Assembly: GCF_900129765.1 (NCBI RefSeq)
Contig: NZ_FQWU01000001.1
Coordinates: forward strand, 558,001 to 622,000
Direction of reading: 5' to 3'
Length of the DNA stretch: 64,000 nt
Source of the DNA: Massilia sp. CF038
GTDB taxonomy: Bacteria > Pseudomonadota > Gammaproteobacteria > Burkholderiales > Burkholderiaceae_D
Positions 26,748 through 36,650 of the stretch are shown one piece after another. A model generated the notes under the pieces. It did no database searches and had not been told where the DNA came from. It saw only the letters and a list, made by a program, of their open reading frames with translations. A program made the translations under genes and the position numbers. How positions within the stretch are numbered: position 1 is the stretch's first letter; the number at the start of each line of letters is the position of its first letter.

Positions 26748-27160
26748 TTGTTGAGTTTTCGAATCCGTTCGGACGGGGTAATGATGTCCGTCAGGCGAAT
26801 ACCGAATTTATCGTTCACCACCACCACTTCGCCCTGGGCGATCAGGCAGCCGTTGACCAGCACGTCCATCGGTTCGCCGGCCATGCCGTCCAGTTCCACC
26901 ACGGAGCCTTGCGCCAGTTGCAGCAGGTTCTTGATGGCGATCTTGGTGCGGCCCAGTTCAACCGTCAGCTGGACCGGGATGTCGAGGATGAAGTCGATAT
27001 CGTTGGGCGTGTCGGGCTTGCTGCCCTTGTTGGAAAAATCCTTGAACACGGCGGCACTGGCGGCCTGGCTTTGCAGCGCGTCGGCTTCCGCCTTGGCCTG
27101 CTCGGCAATGGCGGCGCCCCAGTCGTCGTCCATGCTCGTGTCTTCTTGATTATCGGACAT
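26744..27160 (-). CDS. fliN: Flagellar switch protein FliN
   Basis: A 138-residue C-ring protein. An acidic N-terminus is followed by the SpoA domain: ILDIPVQLTVELGRTKIAIK, LLQLAQGSVVELD, and the closing DKFGIRLTDIITPSERI. Of two adjacent ATG codons the second (27160) has better spacing from GGGAG. It forms the base of the rotor with FliM and binds FliH of the export apparatus. Confidence 0.96.
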   Translation of the reverse strand: MSDNQEDTSMDDDWGAAIAEQAKAEADALQSQAASAAVFKDFSNKGSKPDTPNDIDFILDIPVQLTVELGRTKIAIKNLLQLAQGSVVELDGMAGEPMDVLVNGCLIAQGEVVVVNDKFGIRLTDIITPSERIRKLNK

Positions 27161-27171
27161 CATGCACTCCC

Positions 27172-28149
27172 TTATTTAACTTCCGCATTCGCGAGTAATT
27201 TTTCCACTTTTAGCGCATATTGGCCGTTCAGTACGCCATATGTGCAATCCATGACCGGCACGCCATCCACCGTGGCCTGGATCTGCTCGGGTACGGCGAG
27301 GGGAATCACGTCGCCGACTTTCATGTTCAGGATTTCGTCGAAGGTGGCGCGGCCCGTTCCCAGGGTGGCAACCAGCTCGACTTCGGCAATCTGGATCTGC
27401 TGCGTCATCAGGCGGATCCAGCGTTTGTCCACTTCCAGTGCCTCGCCTTGCAGGCTGGAGGTAAGCGTGTCGCGGATCGGCTCGATCATCGAATACGGCA
27501 GGCAGAAGTGAATCTGGCCCGATACCGCGCCCAGCTCCACCGTAAACGTGGACGACACCACCACTTCATTCGGGGTGGCGATGTTGGCAAACTGGGTGTT
27601 CATTTCGGAACGGATGTACTCGAACTCCACCGGGTACACCGGCTCCCACGACTTGGTGTAGGCCTCAAACACGATGTCCAGAATGCGCAAAATGATGCGC
27701 TGCTCGGTCTGGGTAAAGTCGCGCCCTTCGACGCGGGTATGGAAGCGCCCGTCGCCACCAAACAGGTTATCCACCAGCAGGAACACCAGGCCCGGATCAA
27801 ACACCATCAGGGCGGTGCCGCGCAGCGGCTTCATGTGCACCAGATTCAGGTTGGTCGGCACCACCAGGTTGCGGATGAATTCGCTGTACTTGGAAACGCG
27901 CACCGAGCCGACCGAGACTTCGGCACTGCGCCGGATAAAGTTAAACAGGCCCACGCGCAGCAGGCGCGCAAAACGTTCGTTGATGATTTCCAGCGTCGGC
28001 ATGCGGCCGCGCACGATCCGTTCCTGGGTGGCCAGGTTGTAGGTGCGTACGCCCGACGTATCCTCAGGCGCGGCGGCGTCGTCCTGATCGCCGTTGACGC
28101 CCTTGAGCAGGGCATCAACTTCTTCCTGGGATAGAAAATTATCGGCCAT
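27172..28149 (-). CDS. fliM: Flagellar switch protein FliM
   Basis: A 325-residue C-ring protein. The N-terminal LSQEEVDALLKG is the CheY-P binding motif. The middle domain holds GDGRFHTRVEGRDFTQTEQR, and the C-terminal SpoA domain carries LNMKVGDVIPLAVPEQIQA. It starts 6 bases after fliL. It transmits the chemotaxis signal to FliG and FliN; no che genes are in the window. Confidence 0.97.
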   Translation of the reverse strand: MADNFLSQEEVDALLKGVNGDQDDAAAPEDTSGVRTYNLATQERIVRGRMPTLEIINERFARLLRVGLFNFIRRSAEVSVGSVRVSKYSEFIRNLVVPTNLNLVHMKPLRGTALMVFDPGLVFLLVDNLFGGDGRFHTRVEGRDFTQTEQRIILRILDIVFEAYTKSWEPVYPVEFEYIRSEMNTQFANIATPNEVVVSSTFTVELGAVSGQIHFCLPYSMIEPIRDTLTSSLQGEALEVDKRWIRLMTQQIQIAEVELVATLGTGRATFDEILNMKVGDVIPLAVPEQIQATVDGVPVMDCTYGVLNGQYALKVEKLLANAEVK

Positions 28150-28155
28150 GACAGG

Positions 28156-28665
28156 TCACTGGATAATGAAATTGGTAAACAACACGTCGGTCACTTCCTG
28201 CGGTTGCCCTTTTTCGGCAAACGGTTGGTTGATGGCCGTAATAATTTCTTTGGACAGCGCGCCCTTGCCTTCGGTGGTGTTCAGTTCGGACGACTTCTTG
28301 GCCGACAGCAGCAGCAAGACGCGGCTGCGCACGCGCGCCATGTTGGTCTTGACCAGCTCGGCCTGTTCCGGCCCGGCCACCTGCAGCGTAAATTGAATCT
28401 GCAGATATTGGTCCTGCAAGCCTTCTTCGGGGGCCAGATTGACCGTGAACGGTTCGATCACAACAAACTCGGGCTTGGCCGCTGGCTTCACCTCTGCCTT
28501 GTGTTCTTTCTTGTCGCCACTGCCCTTGGTAAAGAACCAGGCTGCGCCACCGCCAACGGCGAGCATCACCACTGCCAGGATGATGATCAGCATTTTCTTC
28601 GATTTTGCCGGTGCCGCTTCTGGCGTTGCCTTCGGGTCAGCCTTCATGGATGGTTTCGCTTTCAA
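28156..28665 (-). CDS. fliL: Flagellar basal body-associated protein FliL
   Basis: A 169-residue single-pass protein around the stator. The membrane helix is KKMLIIILAVVMLAVGG, and the periplasmic part has VIEPFTVNLAPEEGLQDQYL and the closing VTDVLFTNFIIQ. The start is uncertain: TTG 28665 has a good GAGGA site, while ATG 28647 (MKADPK) lacks one. The gap of 171 bases after fliK, with a hairpin, suggests that fliL can begin its own transcript. Confidence 0.92.
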   Translation of the reverse strand: MKAKPSMKADPKATPEAAPAKSKKMLIIILAVVMLAVGGGAAWFFTKGSGDKKEHKAEVKPAAKPEFVVIEPFTVNLAPEEGLQDQYLQIQFTLQVAGPEQAELVKTNMARVRSRVLLLLSAKKSSELNTTEGKGALSKEIITAINQPFAEKGQPQEVTDVLFTNFIIQ

Positions 28666-28756
28666 GTTTCCTCAGTACGGCAATAGGTGGAACGTGCACA
28701 TCATTATGTCATTATCGGGAATTTCGGGGCGATTGGATGTGTTGAAAAGAGGGAAG

Positions 28757-28784
28757 AACCCCAGCCAACTCGTGGCTTGGGGAA
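28757..28784 (-). terminator. Hairpin after fliK, possible terminator or attenuator
   Basis: On the minus strand CCCCAAGCCA (28773-28782) pairs with the TGGCTGGGG-side arm (28759-28767) around a short loop, followed by a loosely T-rich stretch. It lies 53 bases after the fliK stop and 92 bases before fliL. The T tract is weak, so partial termination is more likely than full. Confidence 0.45.
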
Positions 28785-28836
28785 CACATTCATTTCAAAC
28801 ATGCATGGACCCGGCTTGGCCGGAGGCAAAAAGCGC

Positions 28837-30090
28837 TCAGGCAAAGGTGTCAACCAGACCCTGCTGACCGCCGCCACGGCGTGGTGCCGGGGCCACCGTG
28901 GTTTCGCCGCTGCTGCTCACCCCACCGGTGCCGCCATTGCGGCCACCGCTGCGGCCTGCCTCACGGGCATCGGCCTGGGCTTGTTGCTGCGCTGCGCCAT
29001 CGTTGACGCTGGCGTTGCCCAGCGCGATGCCGCTTTCGCTCATCATTTCACGCAGCTTGGGCAGGGCATCTTCCAGGGCTTGACGGACCTCCGGCTGGGC
29101 GGCGGAGAAGGTGACCGTGGCCTGGTCATTGTTCACGCTCAGCACCACTTGCATTGGGCCCATGTCGGGCGGGTTCAGCGTCAGTGAGGCGCTTTGTTCC
29201 TTGCCTGCGACCATCCAGATGACCTTTTGCCCGACTTGCTGGTCCCAGCCGTCGCTGCCCACGCGGGCGGCGATCTTGTCGGTGGCCACGCCTATAGCAG
29301 CTTGCGCCAGGGCCAGCGAGGCTTGCTGGACCGGTGCAGCCGCAGGGCCGGTGACGGCCAGATCCTTGATGCCGGCCGCCTCGGGCGCTGCTTCGCGGTT
29401 GCGCAGAATCGCCGAGAATTGGGCAGCGTCGGCCAGGCCCTTGGGCTGACCAGTGGCTGCTTCGATTTTGGCTGCAACTGGTTTTGCGTCGGACACCAGA
29501 CGCTCAACCGGCTGACCGAGCGGGTTGCCTTCGTCGCTCACTTGCGGCTTGACGCCGTCGAGCGCACTGCCGTCAAGCTTGGCCATCATGTTCTTGCCCG
29601 CGCCCGCGCCCGGTGCCAGCACGGCAGCGCCGGTCAGGGCCGGGTTGGTTTCCACGGCCGAGGCGGCGCTGGCGCCGGGCAACACGGTCGCGGCGACAGG
29701 CGCCGGCGTGGCGGCGCCAGGCAGATTCAGGCTGGCCATCAGCGCGGCCATGTCGAGCGCACTGTTGCCGTCGGCCGCTACCTCGGGCTGCGACTCGACG
29801 CTTTCAGCTGCTGCGTCTTTCGGGCCGGCGCTGCTGGGTGTCGTACTGTCCGCTTCGGCCGGTTTGGCCGCTGCCGGCTTGTCTGCCTGTTGGGCCTGGG
29901 CCGGCTTGGCGGGGCCGTTGGGTTTGGTCGGTGCGGTTTGCGGTGCGGCGCCTTGCTGGCGCTGGCTTACTTCGCGCGACAGGGCCGCGCTGAACTGGGC
30001 ATCGCCGCCGCTGTTCTGGTTGGGGCGCGGGCCATTCTTGGCCGGGGCCGGATTGGCGTTGATCTGGATCGGAAGGTTCGGAGTTTGCAT
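28837..30090 (-). CDS. fliK: Flagellar hook-length control protein FliK
   Basis: A 417-residue Ala/Pro-rich export-switch protein. The long N-terminal ruler is low-complexity; the C-terminal hook-length domain is clear from SASLTLNPPDMGPMQVVLS and NDQATVTFSAAQPEVRQALE. The ATG at 30090 (MQTPNLPIQ) is preferred; a TTG at 30102 is in frame, and neither has a strong ribosome site. A second FliK-like gene lies at 36973-38127. FliK measures the hook and switches export to filament proteins. Confidence 0.92.
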   Translation of the reverse strand: MQTPNLPIQINANPAPAKNGPRPNQNSGGDAQFSAALSREVSQRQQGAAPQTAPTKPNGPAKPAQAQQADKPAAAKPAEADSTTPSSAGPKDAAAESVESQPEVAADGNSALDMAALMASLNLPGAATPAPVAATVLPGASAASAVETNPALTGAAVLAPGAGAGKNMMAKLDGSALDGVKPQVSDEGNPLGQPVERLVSDAKPVAAKIEAATGQPKGLADAAQFSAILRNREAAPEAAGIKDLAVTGPAAAPVQQASLALAQAAIGVATDKIAARVGSDGWDQQVGQKVIWMVAGKEQSASLTLNPPDMGPMQVVLSVNNDQATVTFSAAQPEVRQALEDALPKLREMMSESGIALGNASVNDGAAQQQAQADAREAGRSGGRNGGTGGVSSSGETTVAPAPRRGGGQQGLVDTFA

Positions 30091-30109
30091 GGTCGCGGTC
30101 AATCGTGGT

Positions 30110-30550
30110 TCAGCGTTTGTAATAAGCCTGGCGGGCGGCGTGTTCGTCCATCTGCTTCTGGTCGCGCTTGTTTTCCTTGTGCAGCGCTTCGGCGGCGGCG
30201 CGCTCGTTGAGCGTGCGGTAGGACAGGCGCTTGCGCTCGCTTGCCTGCCACGTCGCTTTCTCTACACCGGCCTTGTACTGCGCATGCTTGATGACGTCGC
30301 GCTGGCCGTTGATGGCAATGTCAAGCTTGTCCATGAAGGCGACAAAGTTGCGGTACGCCATCGGGGTGATGCCCGCCACCTGGGCCGCGTCCAGACGCAA
30401 TGCGTAGTCTTCGCGGTAACCCAGCAGCATGGCCAGCTTCTGTTCACTCTCGTCGACCGCCTTCAGGGCGGCGCCCAGCCGCTTGGCAGCGTCGTCGGTT
30501 TCGCGCTGCGCCAGCTCGATCAAGGTGTCCAGGGCGGATTGTTTGGCCAT
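30110..30550 (-). CDS. fliJ: Flagellar export stalk protein FliJ
   Basis: A 146-residue highly charged coiled-coil protein (FliJ family). Recognisable parts are LDTLIELAQRETDDAAKRLG at the start, the middle YRNFVAFMDKLDIAI, and the Lys/Arg-rich C-terminus. It acts as the stalk of the FliI ATPase and escorts chaperones. It lies between fliI and fliK in standard order. Confidence 0.93.
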   Translation of the reverse strand: MAKQSALDTLIELAQRETDDAAKRLGAALKAVDESEQKLAMLLGYREDYALRLDAAQVAGITPMAYRNFVAFMDKLDIAINGQRDVIKHAQYKAGVEKATWQASERKRLSYRTLNERAAAEALHKENKRDQKQMDEHAARQAYYKR

Positions 30551-30582
30551 GATTCATTATAGGACTGGCCAGTTGCTTCCAA

Positions 30583-31980
30583 TCAGGAGAATAAGGAGGT
30601 CAATTGCCCCAAACTCTCGAGCATGGGCACTTTGTCGGTAATTTCCTGGCGCAGGAATTGCTCAATTCTTTCATGTTTGGCAATTGCTTCATCCAGCACC
30701 GGGTCGCTGCCCGGGGCGTAGGCGCCCACGCTGATCAGGTCGCGCGAGCGTTCGTAGCGGGAATACAACTGTTTCAGGCGCCGGGCCGCATGCTGGTGGG
30801 CCGTGCTGGTAATTGAATGCATGGCGCGCGAAATCGATTGTTCGATGTCGATGGCCGGGTAGTGGCCCGCTTCGGCCAGGCGCCGGTTCAGCACGATGTG
30901 CCCGTCCAGAATCGCGCGCGCCGAGTCGGCAATCGGATCCTGCTGGTCGTCGCCCTCGGTCAGCACGGTATAGAAGGCGGTAATCGAGCCGCCGCCTTCC
31001 AGGCCGTTGCCGGCCCGTTCTACTAGAATTGGCAATTTGGCAAATACCGACGGCGGATAGCCCTTGGTGGCGGGCGGTTCGCCAATGGCCAGCGCAATTT
31101 CGCGCTGCGCCATGGCATAACGTGTCAGCGAATCCATGATCATCAGGACATTCTTGCCCTGGTCGCGGAAGTGTTCGGCAATGGTGGTGGTGTAGGCGGC
31201 GCCCTGCAGACGCATCAGGGGCGGGGTGTCGGCCGGGGCTGCCACCACGACCGAGCGCGCCAGGCCTTCCGGCCCCAGAATTTGTTCGATGAATTCCTTG
31301 ACCTCGCGGCCCCGTTCGCCGATCAGGCCGACCACAATCACGTCGGCCGTGGTGTAGCGCGCCATCATGCCCAGCAGCACCGATTTACCGACGCCGGAAC
31401 CTGCGAACAGGCCCAGGCGCTGGCCGCGGCCCACGGTCAGCATGGCGTTGATGGCGCGAATGCCCACGTCCAGTGTTTCCACAATCGGTGCGCGGTCCAG
31501 CGGGTTGGCGGGGCGCACGTTGATGGGGGCGCTGTCGTCGGTGTCCAGCGGGCCCAGGCCGTCGAGCGGGCGGCCAGCGCCGTCCAGCACGCGTCCCAGC
31601 AGGCCAAAGCCAACCGGCAAATGGCGGGCGCGGTCGCTGGGGCGGCGGCGCGGGTGCATCACGGAGCCGGGGCGCGGCACTTGCGCTTCCACGGGGAATA
31701 CACGGGTGCCAGGCACAATGCCTTCCACGTCCGATTGCGGCATCAGGAACAGGCGGTCGCCGTCGAAGCCGACGACTTCGGCTTCGACCCGGGCGCCATT
31801 GGGCATGGGGATGGTGCAGGCGCTGCCGACCGCAAGGCGCAGGCCGACGCATTCCATGACCAGGCCGGCCACGCGGGTGACCCGGCCCGACACTTGCATC
31901 GGTTCGACAAAGCTGGTCAGTGCGGTGCAGTCGCGCAGATACGAGGTCCAACGCGTGGTGTGGCGGTCGGGGGCGCCCAT
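30583..31980 (-). CDS. fliI: Flagellar export ATPase FliI
   Basis: A 465-residue ATPase of the F1-beta fold. Walker A is GSGVGKS at 194-200 and the Walker B strand is [20 protein letters not shown], followed by [18 protein letters not shown]. The ATG at 31980 (MGAPDRHTT) starts one base after the fliH stop; the frame is open further upstream but runs through fliH. It powers delivery of export substrates with FliH and FliJ. Confidence 0.97.
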   Translation of the reverse strand: MGAPDRHTTRWTSYLRDCTALTSFVEPMQVSGRVTRVAGLVMECVGLRLAVGSACTIPMPNGARVEAEVVGFDGDRLFLMPQSDVEGIVPGTRVFPVEAQVPRPGSVMHPRRRPSDRARHLPVGFGLLGRVLDGAGRPLDGLGPLDTDDSAPINVRPANPLDRAPIVETLDVGIRAINAMLTVGRGQRLGLFAGSGVGKSVLLGMMARYTTADVIVVGLIGERGREVKEFIEQILGPEGLARSVVVAAPADTPPLMRLQGAAYTTTIAEHFRDQGKNVLMIMDSLTRYAMAQREIALAIGEPPATKGYPPSVFAKLPILVERAGNGLEGGGSITAFYTVLTEGDDQQDPIADSARAILDGHIVLNRRLAEAGHYPAIDIEQSISRAMHSITSTAHQHAARRLKQLYSRYERSRDLISVGAYAPGSDPVLDEAIAKHERIEQFLRQEITDKVPMLESLGQLTSLFS

Positions 31981-31981
31981 G

Positions 31982-32629
31982 TCAGGCCAGCCATTCCACG
32001 TTGTTCTTGCCCAGGGCAGCGGCCAGGCGCTGCCAGCGCGAGGAAGCCTGGGCATCAATCTGGTTGCTGGCAGTTTCGATGCGGCAGCCGCCACGCTCGA
32101 TCTGGGCGTCTTCCGAGACGCGCCAGCCGCCCTTGCTTAATTCTTCGCCGATGCTTTCGCGCACGATGGTTGCGTCGGCAGGATTGAGCAGCAAAATGGC
32201 GGGCTGCTGCAGTACCGGCAGGTAGCCGACAGCTTCGCGCACCAGGGGAATGATCAGTTCGGGTTTGACTTCCAGTGCAGCGCGCAGCATGCCTTTGGCC
32301 AGTTGCAACGCCAGCTCCAGCACTTCGTTGGCAATGTTTTCGTCAGCGCCGGACAGGGCGTTGCCAAAGGTGACGGCGATGGTTTGCAGGTGTTCAAGTT
32401 CTTTGGCGGCTTCGGTGCGGCCAATGGCCAGACCGTCGGCGTACCCGGCCGCGTGGCCTTCGTCGTAGCCGATCAGGCGCGCTTCGTCGCGAATGGCGTT
32501 GAGTTCGTCTTCGGACGGCAGCACCGGCTCGGGCGGGCGCTGGACGACCGCGCTCGGGCGCTCGTCGCCAAACGAGTTCATCTCCCAGCGCTGGTATGCG
32601 GACTGCAATTCTTTTGGGGTATCAGACAA
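31982..32629 (-). CDS. fliH: Flagellar export ATPase regulator FliH
   Basis: A 215-residue negative regulator and anchor of FliI. The Tyr/Gly/Ala-rich helix [20 protein letters not shown] is the FliH glycine-repeat segment, and the C-terminal part ([20 protein letters not shown]) the ATPase-binding domain. The start is a TTG at 32629 (then SDTPKEL), overlapping the last 8 bases of fliG; no ATG or GTG fits better. The weak start codon may keep FliH low relative to FliG. Confidence 0.92.
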   Translation of the reverse strand: MSDTPKELQSAYQRWEMNSFGDERPSAVVQRPPEPVLPSEDELNAIRDEARLIGYDEGHAAGYADGLAIGRTEAAKELEHLQTIAVTFGNALSGADENIANEVLELALQLAKGMLRAALEVKPELIIPLVREAVGYLPVLQQPAILLLNPADATIVRESIGEELSKGGWRVSEDAQIERGGCRIETASNQIDAQASSRWQRLAAALGKNNVEWLA

Positions 32630-33617
32630 ACGAATCTTCTCCTTTTCCGCCTAGCACGATCTGGCCTTCGTCCGAGAGGCGGCGCACGATCTGCAAAATC
32701 TGCTTTTGCTGCGCTTCGACTTCGGACAGGCGTACCGGGCCCTTGGAATCGAGGTCTTCGCGCATCATTTCGGCCGCGCGCTGCGACATGTTCTTGAAGA
32801 TCTTTTCGCGCAAGTCCTGCGAGGCGCCTTTCAGCGCAATGATCAGCATTTCCGATTGTACTTCGCGCAGCAGCAACTGGATGCCACGATCGTCGATATC
32901 GATCACATTGTCGAACACGAACATTTCGTCCATGATCTTTTGGGCCATGTCGTTGTCGTAGTTCTTGATGTTGTCCATCACCGAACCTTCTTGCTCGCCA
33001 CTCATGAAGTTCAAAATCTCGGCAGCGGCGCGCACGCCGCCCAGCGACGATTTCTTGATGTTTTCATTGCCCGACAAAAGCTTGGTCAGCACATCGTTCA
33101 GTTCGCGCAGCGCGGCTGGCTGCACCCCGTCCAGGGTGGCGATGCGCAGCACCACGTCGTTGCGCAGGCGGTCAGTAAAGTTGGCCAGAATCTCGCAGGC
33201 CTGGTCGCGTTCCAGGTGAACCAGAATGGTGGCAATGATCTGCGGGTGTTCGTTGCGGATCAGCTCGGAAACCGAGGATGCATCCATCCACTTCAAGCTT
33301 TCGATGCCCGAGGCGTCCTTTCCACCCAGAATGCGCGACAGCAGCACCGATGCCTTGTCGTCGCCCAGCGCCTTGGTCAGCACCTGGCGGATGTATTCGT
33401 CCGAATCCAGACCCACGGTCGAGTTCATTTCGGTCTGGTGGCGGAACGCTTCGAGCACCGATACCACCTGCTCGTGCTGGACCGCCTTCATGGTGGCCAT
33501 CGCTGCGCCCAGTTTCAACACCTCGCGCGGACCCAGGAAGCGCATCACTTCCGCCGCCTCTGCTTCGCCCAGCGCCAGCATCAGGATCGCTGCTTTTTGG
33601 ATACCGTTATCATTCAT
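32622..33617 (-). CDS. fliG: Flagellar motor switch protein FliG
   Basis: A 331-residue rotor protein that contacts the stator. FliG features include GPREVLKLGAAMATM, the middle EHPQIIATILVHL motif (HPQ), FDNVIDIDDRGIQLLLREV and the C-terminal LRLSEVEAQQKQIL-type torque helix (here VRLSEVEAQQKQIL). It overlaps fliF by 8 bases (ATGAATGA), linking translation of the ring and rotor proteins. Confidence 0.97.
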   Translation of the reverse strand: MNDNGIQKAAILMLALGEAEAAEVMRFLGPREVLKLGAAMATMKAVQHEQVVSVLEAFRHQTEMNSTVGLDSDEYIRQVLTKALGDDKASVLLSRILGGKDASGIESLKWMDASSVSELIRNEHPQIIATILVHLERDQACEILANFTDRLRNDVVLRIATLDGVQPAALRELNDVLTKLLSGNENIKKSSLGGVRAAAEILNFMSGEQEGSVMDNIKNYDNDMAQKIMDEMFVFDNVIDIDDRGIQLLLREVQSEMLIIALKGASQDLREKIFKNMSQRAAEMMREDLDSKGPVRLSEVEAQQKQILQIVRRLSDEGQIVLGGKGEDSFV

Positions 33618-35283
33618 TTGCGCCTACCCATGCCTTAACCACGTTTGCCACGACCCGCGGGTCATCCTTCGCCAGTGCCTTGGCCATCTGCAAGTTCTCG
33701 CGGTAGCCCTGGTTCTGGGTCGATTCCAGTTCCTGCAAGGCGGTGCGCGGCTCGCCATCTGCACCTTCGCCTGCGGCCGCTTCAGGCGGCGCCGGCAGGG
33801 GCGGCACTTCGGTAATTTCGTCGAGCTTGCGCATGACCGGGCGCAGCATCGGGCGCAGCACGCGGAAGAACAGGAAAGCCAGAATCGCAAAGAAGAACAG
33901 GCCGCGCGCTGCCGTCCACAGCATGCGCTGAATTTCGGCATCTTTCCACCATGGCAGCGTTTCGGGTGGCGCGGCCGGCTTGTCGACGCCATCGAAGGGC
34001 GCGTTCTTGACGGTCATGGTGTCGCCGCGGTCTTTCGAGTAGCCCATGGCTTCACGCACCAGTTCTTCAATCTGCGCCACTTCGGCCGCGGTCAACGCTT
34101 TTACCGTGACCTTGCCAGTCTTTTCGTCAACGATGCGGCGGTAGTTGACCAGCACGCCCACGGTCAGGCGCTTGATGCCGCCCATCGGTTTTTGCTCGTA
34201 GCGAATGGTCTTGTCGACTTCGTAATTGGTGGTGGCATCCTTGCGCATGTTGCCGCCCCCGGCTGGGGCGCCAGCCACAGGCGTGCCGCCGGCGATCGGT
34301 GCGGTGGCGGCGCCAGGCGGCTGGTTCGACAAGGCGCCCGGCACGCCAGCGGCCGGTGCCGGCGGGCTGCCTGCTTCCGAGGTGGTCTGGCTGCGGATGG
34401 ACGACGGTTCCGGTGGCGAATTTGGCTTGTACTGTTCGGCAGCGGTGTCGACCTGGGCAAAATCAATGTCGGCCGACGCCTCGGCGCGCACATTGCCACG
34501 ACCGACCAGCGGCGTGATTAGCGATTCCACCTGGCGGATGATGCCTTCCTGGATCTGAGCCACATACTTGAGCTGATTCGGATCGAGCTGTTTCGGTCCG
34601 CCTTGCTTGCTGGTATCCGACAGTAGATTGCCGTTCTGGTCCACCACCGTCACGTTCGAGGCTGGCAGTTCCGGCACGCTGGAAGCGACCAGGTGCACGA
34701 TGGCGCTGACCTGGCCCTGGTCCAGGGTACGACCGGTTTGCAGGTTCAGCAGGACAGAGGCGGTGGGTTTTTGCTGTTCGCGCACGAACACCGAAGGCTT
34801 GGGCAAGGCCAGGTGCACACGTGCCGTACCAACGGCGGCGAGGGACTGGATCGAGCGCGCCAGCTCGCCTTCAAGCGAGCGCTGGTAATTGACCTGTTCG
34901 TGGAACTGGGACACGCCCAGCTTCTGGTTTTCCATCAGTTCGAAGCCGACGTTGCCGCCCTTGGGCAAGCCCTGGGCCGCCAGCTTCAGGCGCGCGTCGT
35001 GCACGCGGTCGGCTGCAACCATGATGGCGCCGCCGCCTTCGGAGAATTTGTAGGGTATGGCCATCTGGTCCAGCTGGGCCGTGATGGCACCGCCATCCTG
35101 GTCGCTGACGTTGGCAAACAGAACACGGTATTCCGGTTTCTGGCTCCACATGAAGACCCCGGCCATGATGGCCAGCACCACGGCAATGCCCACGCCCAGC
35201 ACGATATTCTTGCCGAACTGGGTTTCCAGGAACGAGGGCCTGGCGTTGATGTCGACGAGGTCTTCAGCGGTAGCTGCTGCCAT
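33610..35283 (-). CDS. fliF: Flagellar MS-ring protein FliF
   Basis: A 557-residue double-pass inner-membrane ring protein. Membrane helices lie at about residues 28-48 and about 450-475. The periplasmic ring-building motifs include QLDQMAIPYKFSEGGGAI, RSLEGELARSIQSLAAV and RVHLALPKPSVFVREQQKP. The C-terminal DDPRVVANVVKAWV binds FliG. A Pro/Ala/Gly-rich insert (about residues 285-345) is visible. It is divergent from fliE, with 236 bases between the starts. Confidence 0.97.
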   Translation of the reverse strand: MAAATAEDLVDINARPSFLETQFGKNIVLGVGIAVVLAIMAGVFMWSQKPEYRVLFANVSDQDGGAITAQLDQMAIPYKFSEGGGAIMVAADRVHDARLKLAAQGLPKGGNVGFELMENQKLGVSQFHEQVNYQRSLEGELARSIQSLAAVGTARVHLALPKPSVFVREQQKPTASVLLNLQTGRTLDQGQVSAIVHLVASSVPELPASNVTVVDQNGNLLSDTSKQGGPKQLDPNQLKYVAQIQEGIIRQVESLITPLVGRGNVRAEASADIDFAQVDTAAEQYKPNSPPEPSSIRSQTTSEAGSPPAPAAGVPGALSNQPPGAATAPIAGGTPVAGAPAGGGNMRKDATTNYEVDKTIRYEQKPMGGIKRLTVGVLVNYRRIVDEKTGKVTVKALTAAEVAQIEELVREAMGYSKDRGDTMTVKNAPFDGVDKPAAPPETLPWWKDAEIQRMLWTAARGLFFFAILAFLFFRVLRPMLRPVMRKLDEITEVPPLPAPPEAAAGEGADGEPRTALQELESTQNQGYRENLQMAKALAKDDPRVVANVVKAWVGANE

Positions 35284-35519
35284 GATTGGTCTTCCGGAGG
35301 CGATGCGCCCAACGAGTCATTCTTCCTGCATCTGCCAAACAACACGGACGGACGCAGGGCTCAAGACGCCATTATGGGTGCGGGCACAACAGTGCAATCC
35401 CCTGAATAGCGACGCCTTTTGCCCCTTGCTTCAACGAAATTGTGGCGTGCGCGCTGGTATTCTGGGAGCCTGACTCAAGGTGTGTACAGATTGTACCCGC
35501 CAGCAACGGGAGAATGCAG

Positions 35520-35870
35520 ATGAACGTAGGAGCGATCGACAGCGGCCGGATCGAAGCGATGATGGCGCAGCTGAAGGCGGCGGCAGCCAAGCCGACCGGC
35601 CCCACCCTGGCGCCGGGTGCGGTGGCGCCGGAAAAAGGCGCGGCCAAGGTGGACTTTGCCGATGCCTTGAAGAACAGTATTGCCGAAGTAAGCGACGCGC
35701 AGAACAAGGCCGGCGAGCTGGGCAAGGCGTTTACGATGGGGGACGACCGGGTCAGCCTGTCGGACGTGATGGTATCAATGCAAAAAGCCAGTATTGGCTT
35801 CCAGGCGACCGTGCAAGTACGCAACAAGATGGTGTCGGCGTATCACGAAATCATGAACATGCAGGTGTAA
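35520..35870 (+). CDS. fliE: Flagellar hook-basal body protein FliE
   Basis: A 116-residue junction protein between MS ring and rod. The family C-terminus is clear: VSLSDVMVSMQKASIGFQA, then QVRNKMVSAYHEIMNMQV. The ATG at 35520 is used because GGGAGA lies at correct distance and homologues start MNVGAI-like; the frame is open 26 codons upstream. It is the only fli gene on the plus strand here, divergent from fliF and converging with the YcgR-like gene 10 bases away. Confidence 0.95.
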   Translation: MNVGAIDSGRIEAMMAQLKAAAAKPTGPTLAPGAVAPEKGAAKVDFADALKNSIAEVSDAQNKAGELGKAFTMGDDRVSLSDVMVSMQKASIGFQATVQVRNKMVSAYHEIMNMQV

Positions 35871-35880
35871 GGCGGCGCTG

Positions 35881-36636
35881 TCAGCCCAGGCCGGCAGCGC
35901 GGGCATTGCGCTCGCGCTCAAGATGGGTGATGTAACGTTGCACGCTGGACAAGCCGGCGCGCGACATGCTGGCAAACTGGCAACCGAGGCGGCGGTTGGT
36001 CTTGCTGTTGAGCAGGGTCAGGTCGATCGAGTTGCGGATCTGCAGAGTGCAGGTCACCACGCCCACGTCCGGCAAATCGAGCCGGCAATTCGGGTATTCC
36101 ACACCAATCGTGTTACCAAGCTGCAGCTTGTTATCAAGAATCGAAATGCCCCCCACGCTAATGTCCGCAATCGGGAAGCTGGCGCTGCCGCCACCTTGCT
36201 CAAGCGGCAAGGGAATGCTGACCTTGACGGGGTTGCTGACCGGGGTGGCCATGCGGTAATACTCGCGCCGCTGCAGGCGAATCAGCGATTCGGGCAGGGC
36301 AGCCAGGAAAGCCGGGCCGCCTTCAAAGTCCACTTCTTCCAGACCTTCGGTATTGAACAGGATGCGAATCTTGTCGAGCGTGGTCTCGTAGCCCAGCTTG
36401 GGGGCGGTGAGAGCGCGCCGGTTTTGCGCAGGGTCGGGCGAGCGGTCCAGCACGATGGTGCCGTTGTCGGCGTCGACATCGAGCAGGGTGGTCACGCAGA
36501 CATCGGCTTCGCCTTTGACCAGCATGCGGATCAATTGTTTTTTGGCTTGGATCTGACGCAGGAGGACAACGATTTCGCGACGCGACTCAACCCGGTAGTC
36601 ATGCCAGTTGTCCATACTCGCATCGCTCGCTTGCAT
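35881..36636 (-). CDS. YcgR-like flagellar brake protein (PilZ, c-di-GMP receptor)
   Basis: A 251-residue protein with an N-terminal YcgR domain (about residues 12-115) and a C-terminal PilZ domain. Both c-di-GMP binding motifs are intact: RRxxxR at 123-128 (RREYYR) and DxSxxG at 158-163. YcgR proteins slow the motor when c-di-GMP is high. It is the last gene of the fliD-fliS-fliT run, so it is probably made late with the filament. Two diguanylate cyclases with intact active sites lie at 51841-53442 and 61151-62623. Confidence 0.92.
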   Translation of the reverse strand: MQASDASMDNWHDYRVESRREIVVLLRQIQAKKQLIRMLVKGEADVCVTTLLDVDADNGTIVLDRSPDPAQNRRALTAPKLGYETTLDKIRILFNTEGLEEVDFEGGPAFLAALPESLIRLQRREYYRMATPVSNPVKVSIPLPLEQGGGSASFPIADISVGGISILDNKLQLGNTIGVEYPNCRLDLPDVGVVTCTLQIRNSIDLTLLNSKTNRRLGCQFASMSRAGLSSVQRYITHLERERNARAAGLG

Positions 36637-36650
36637 TGAATGCCGTTGTC

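Noticed and set aside
35371-35397. TTGCAC-N15-CATAAT as a promoter for fliF
   Set aside because: The spacer is too short for sigma-70 and no supporting conservation is visible.
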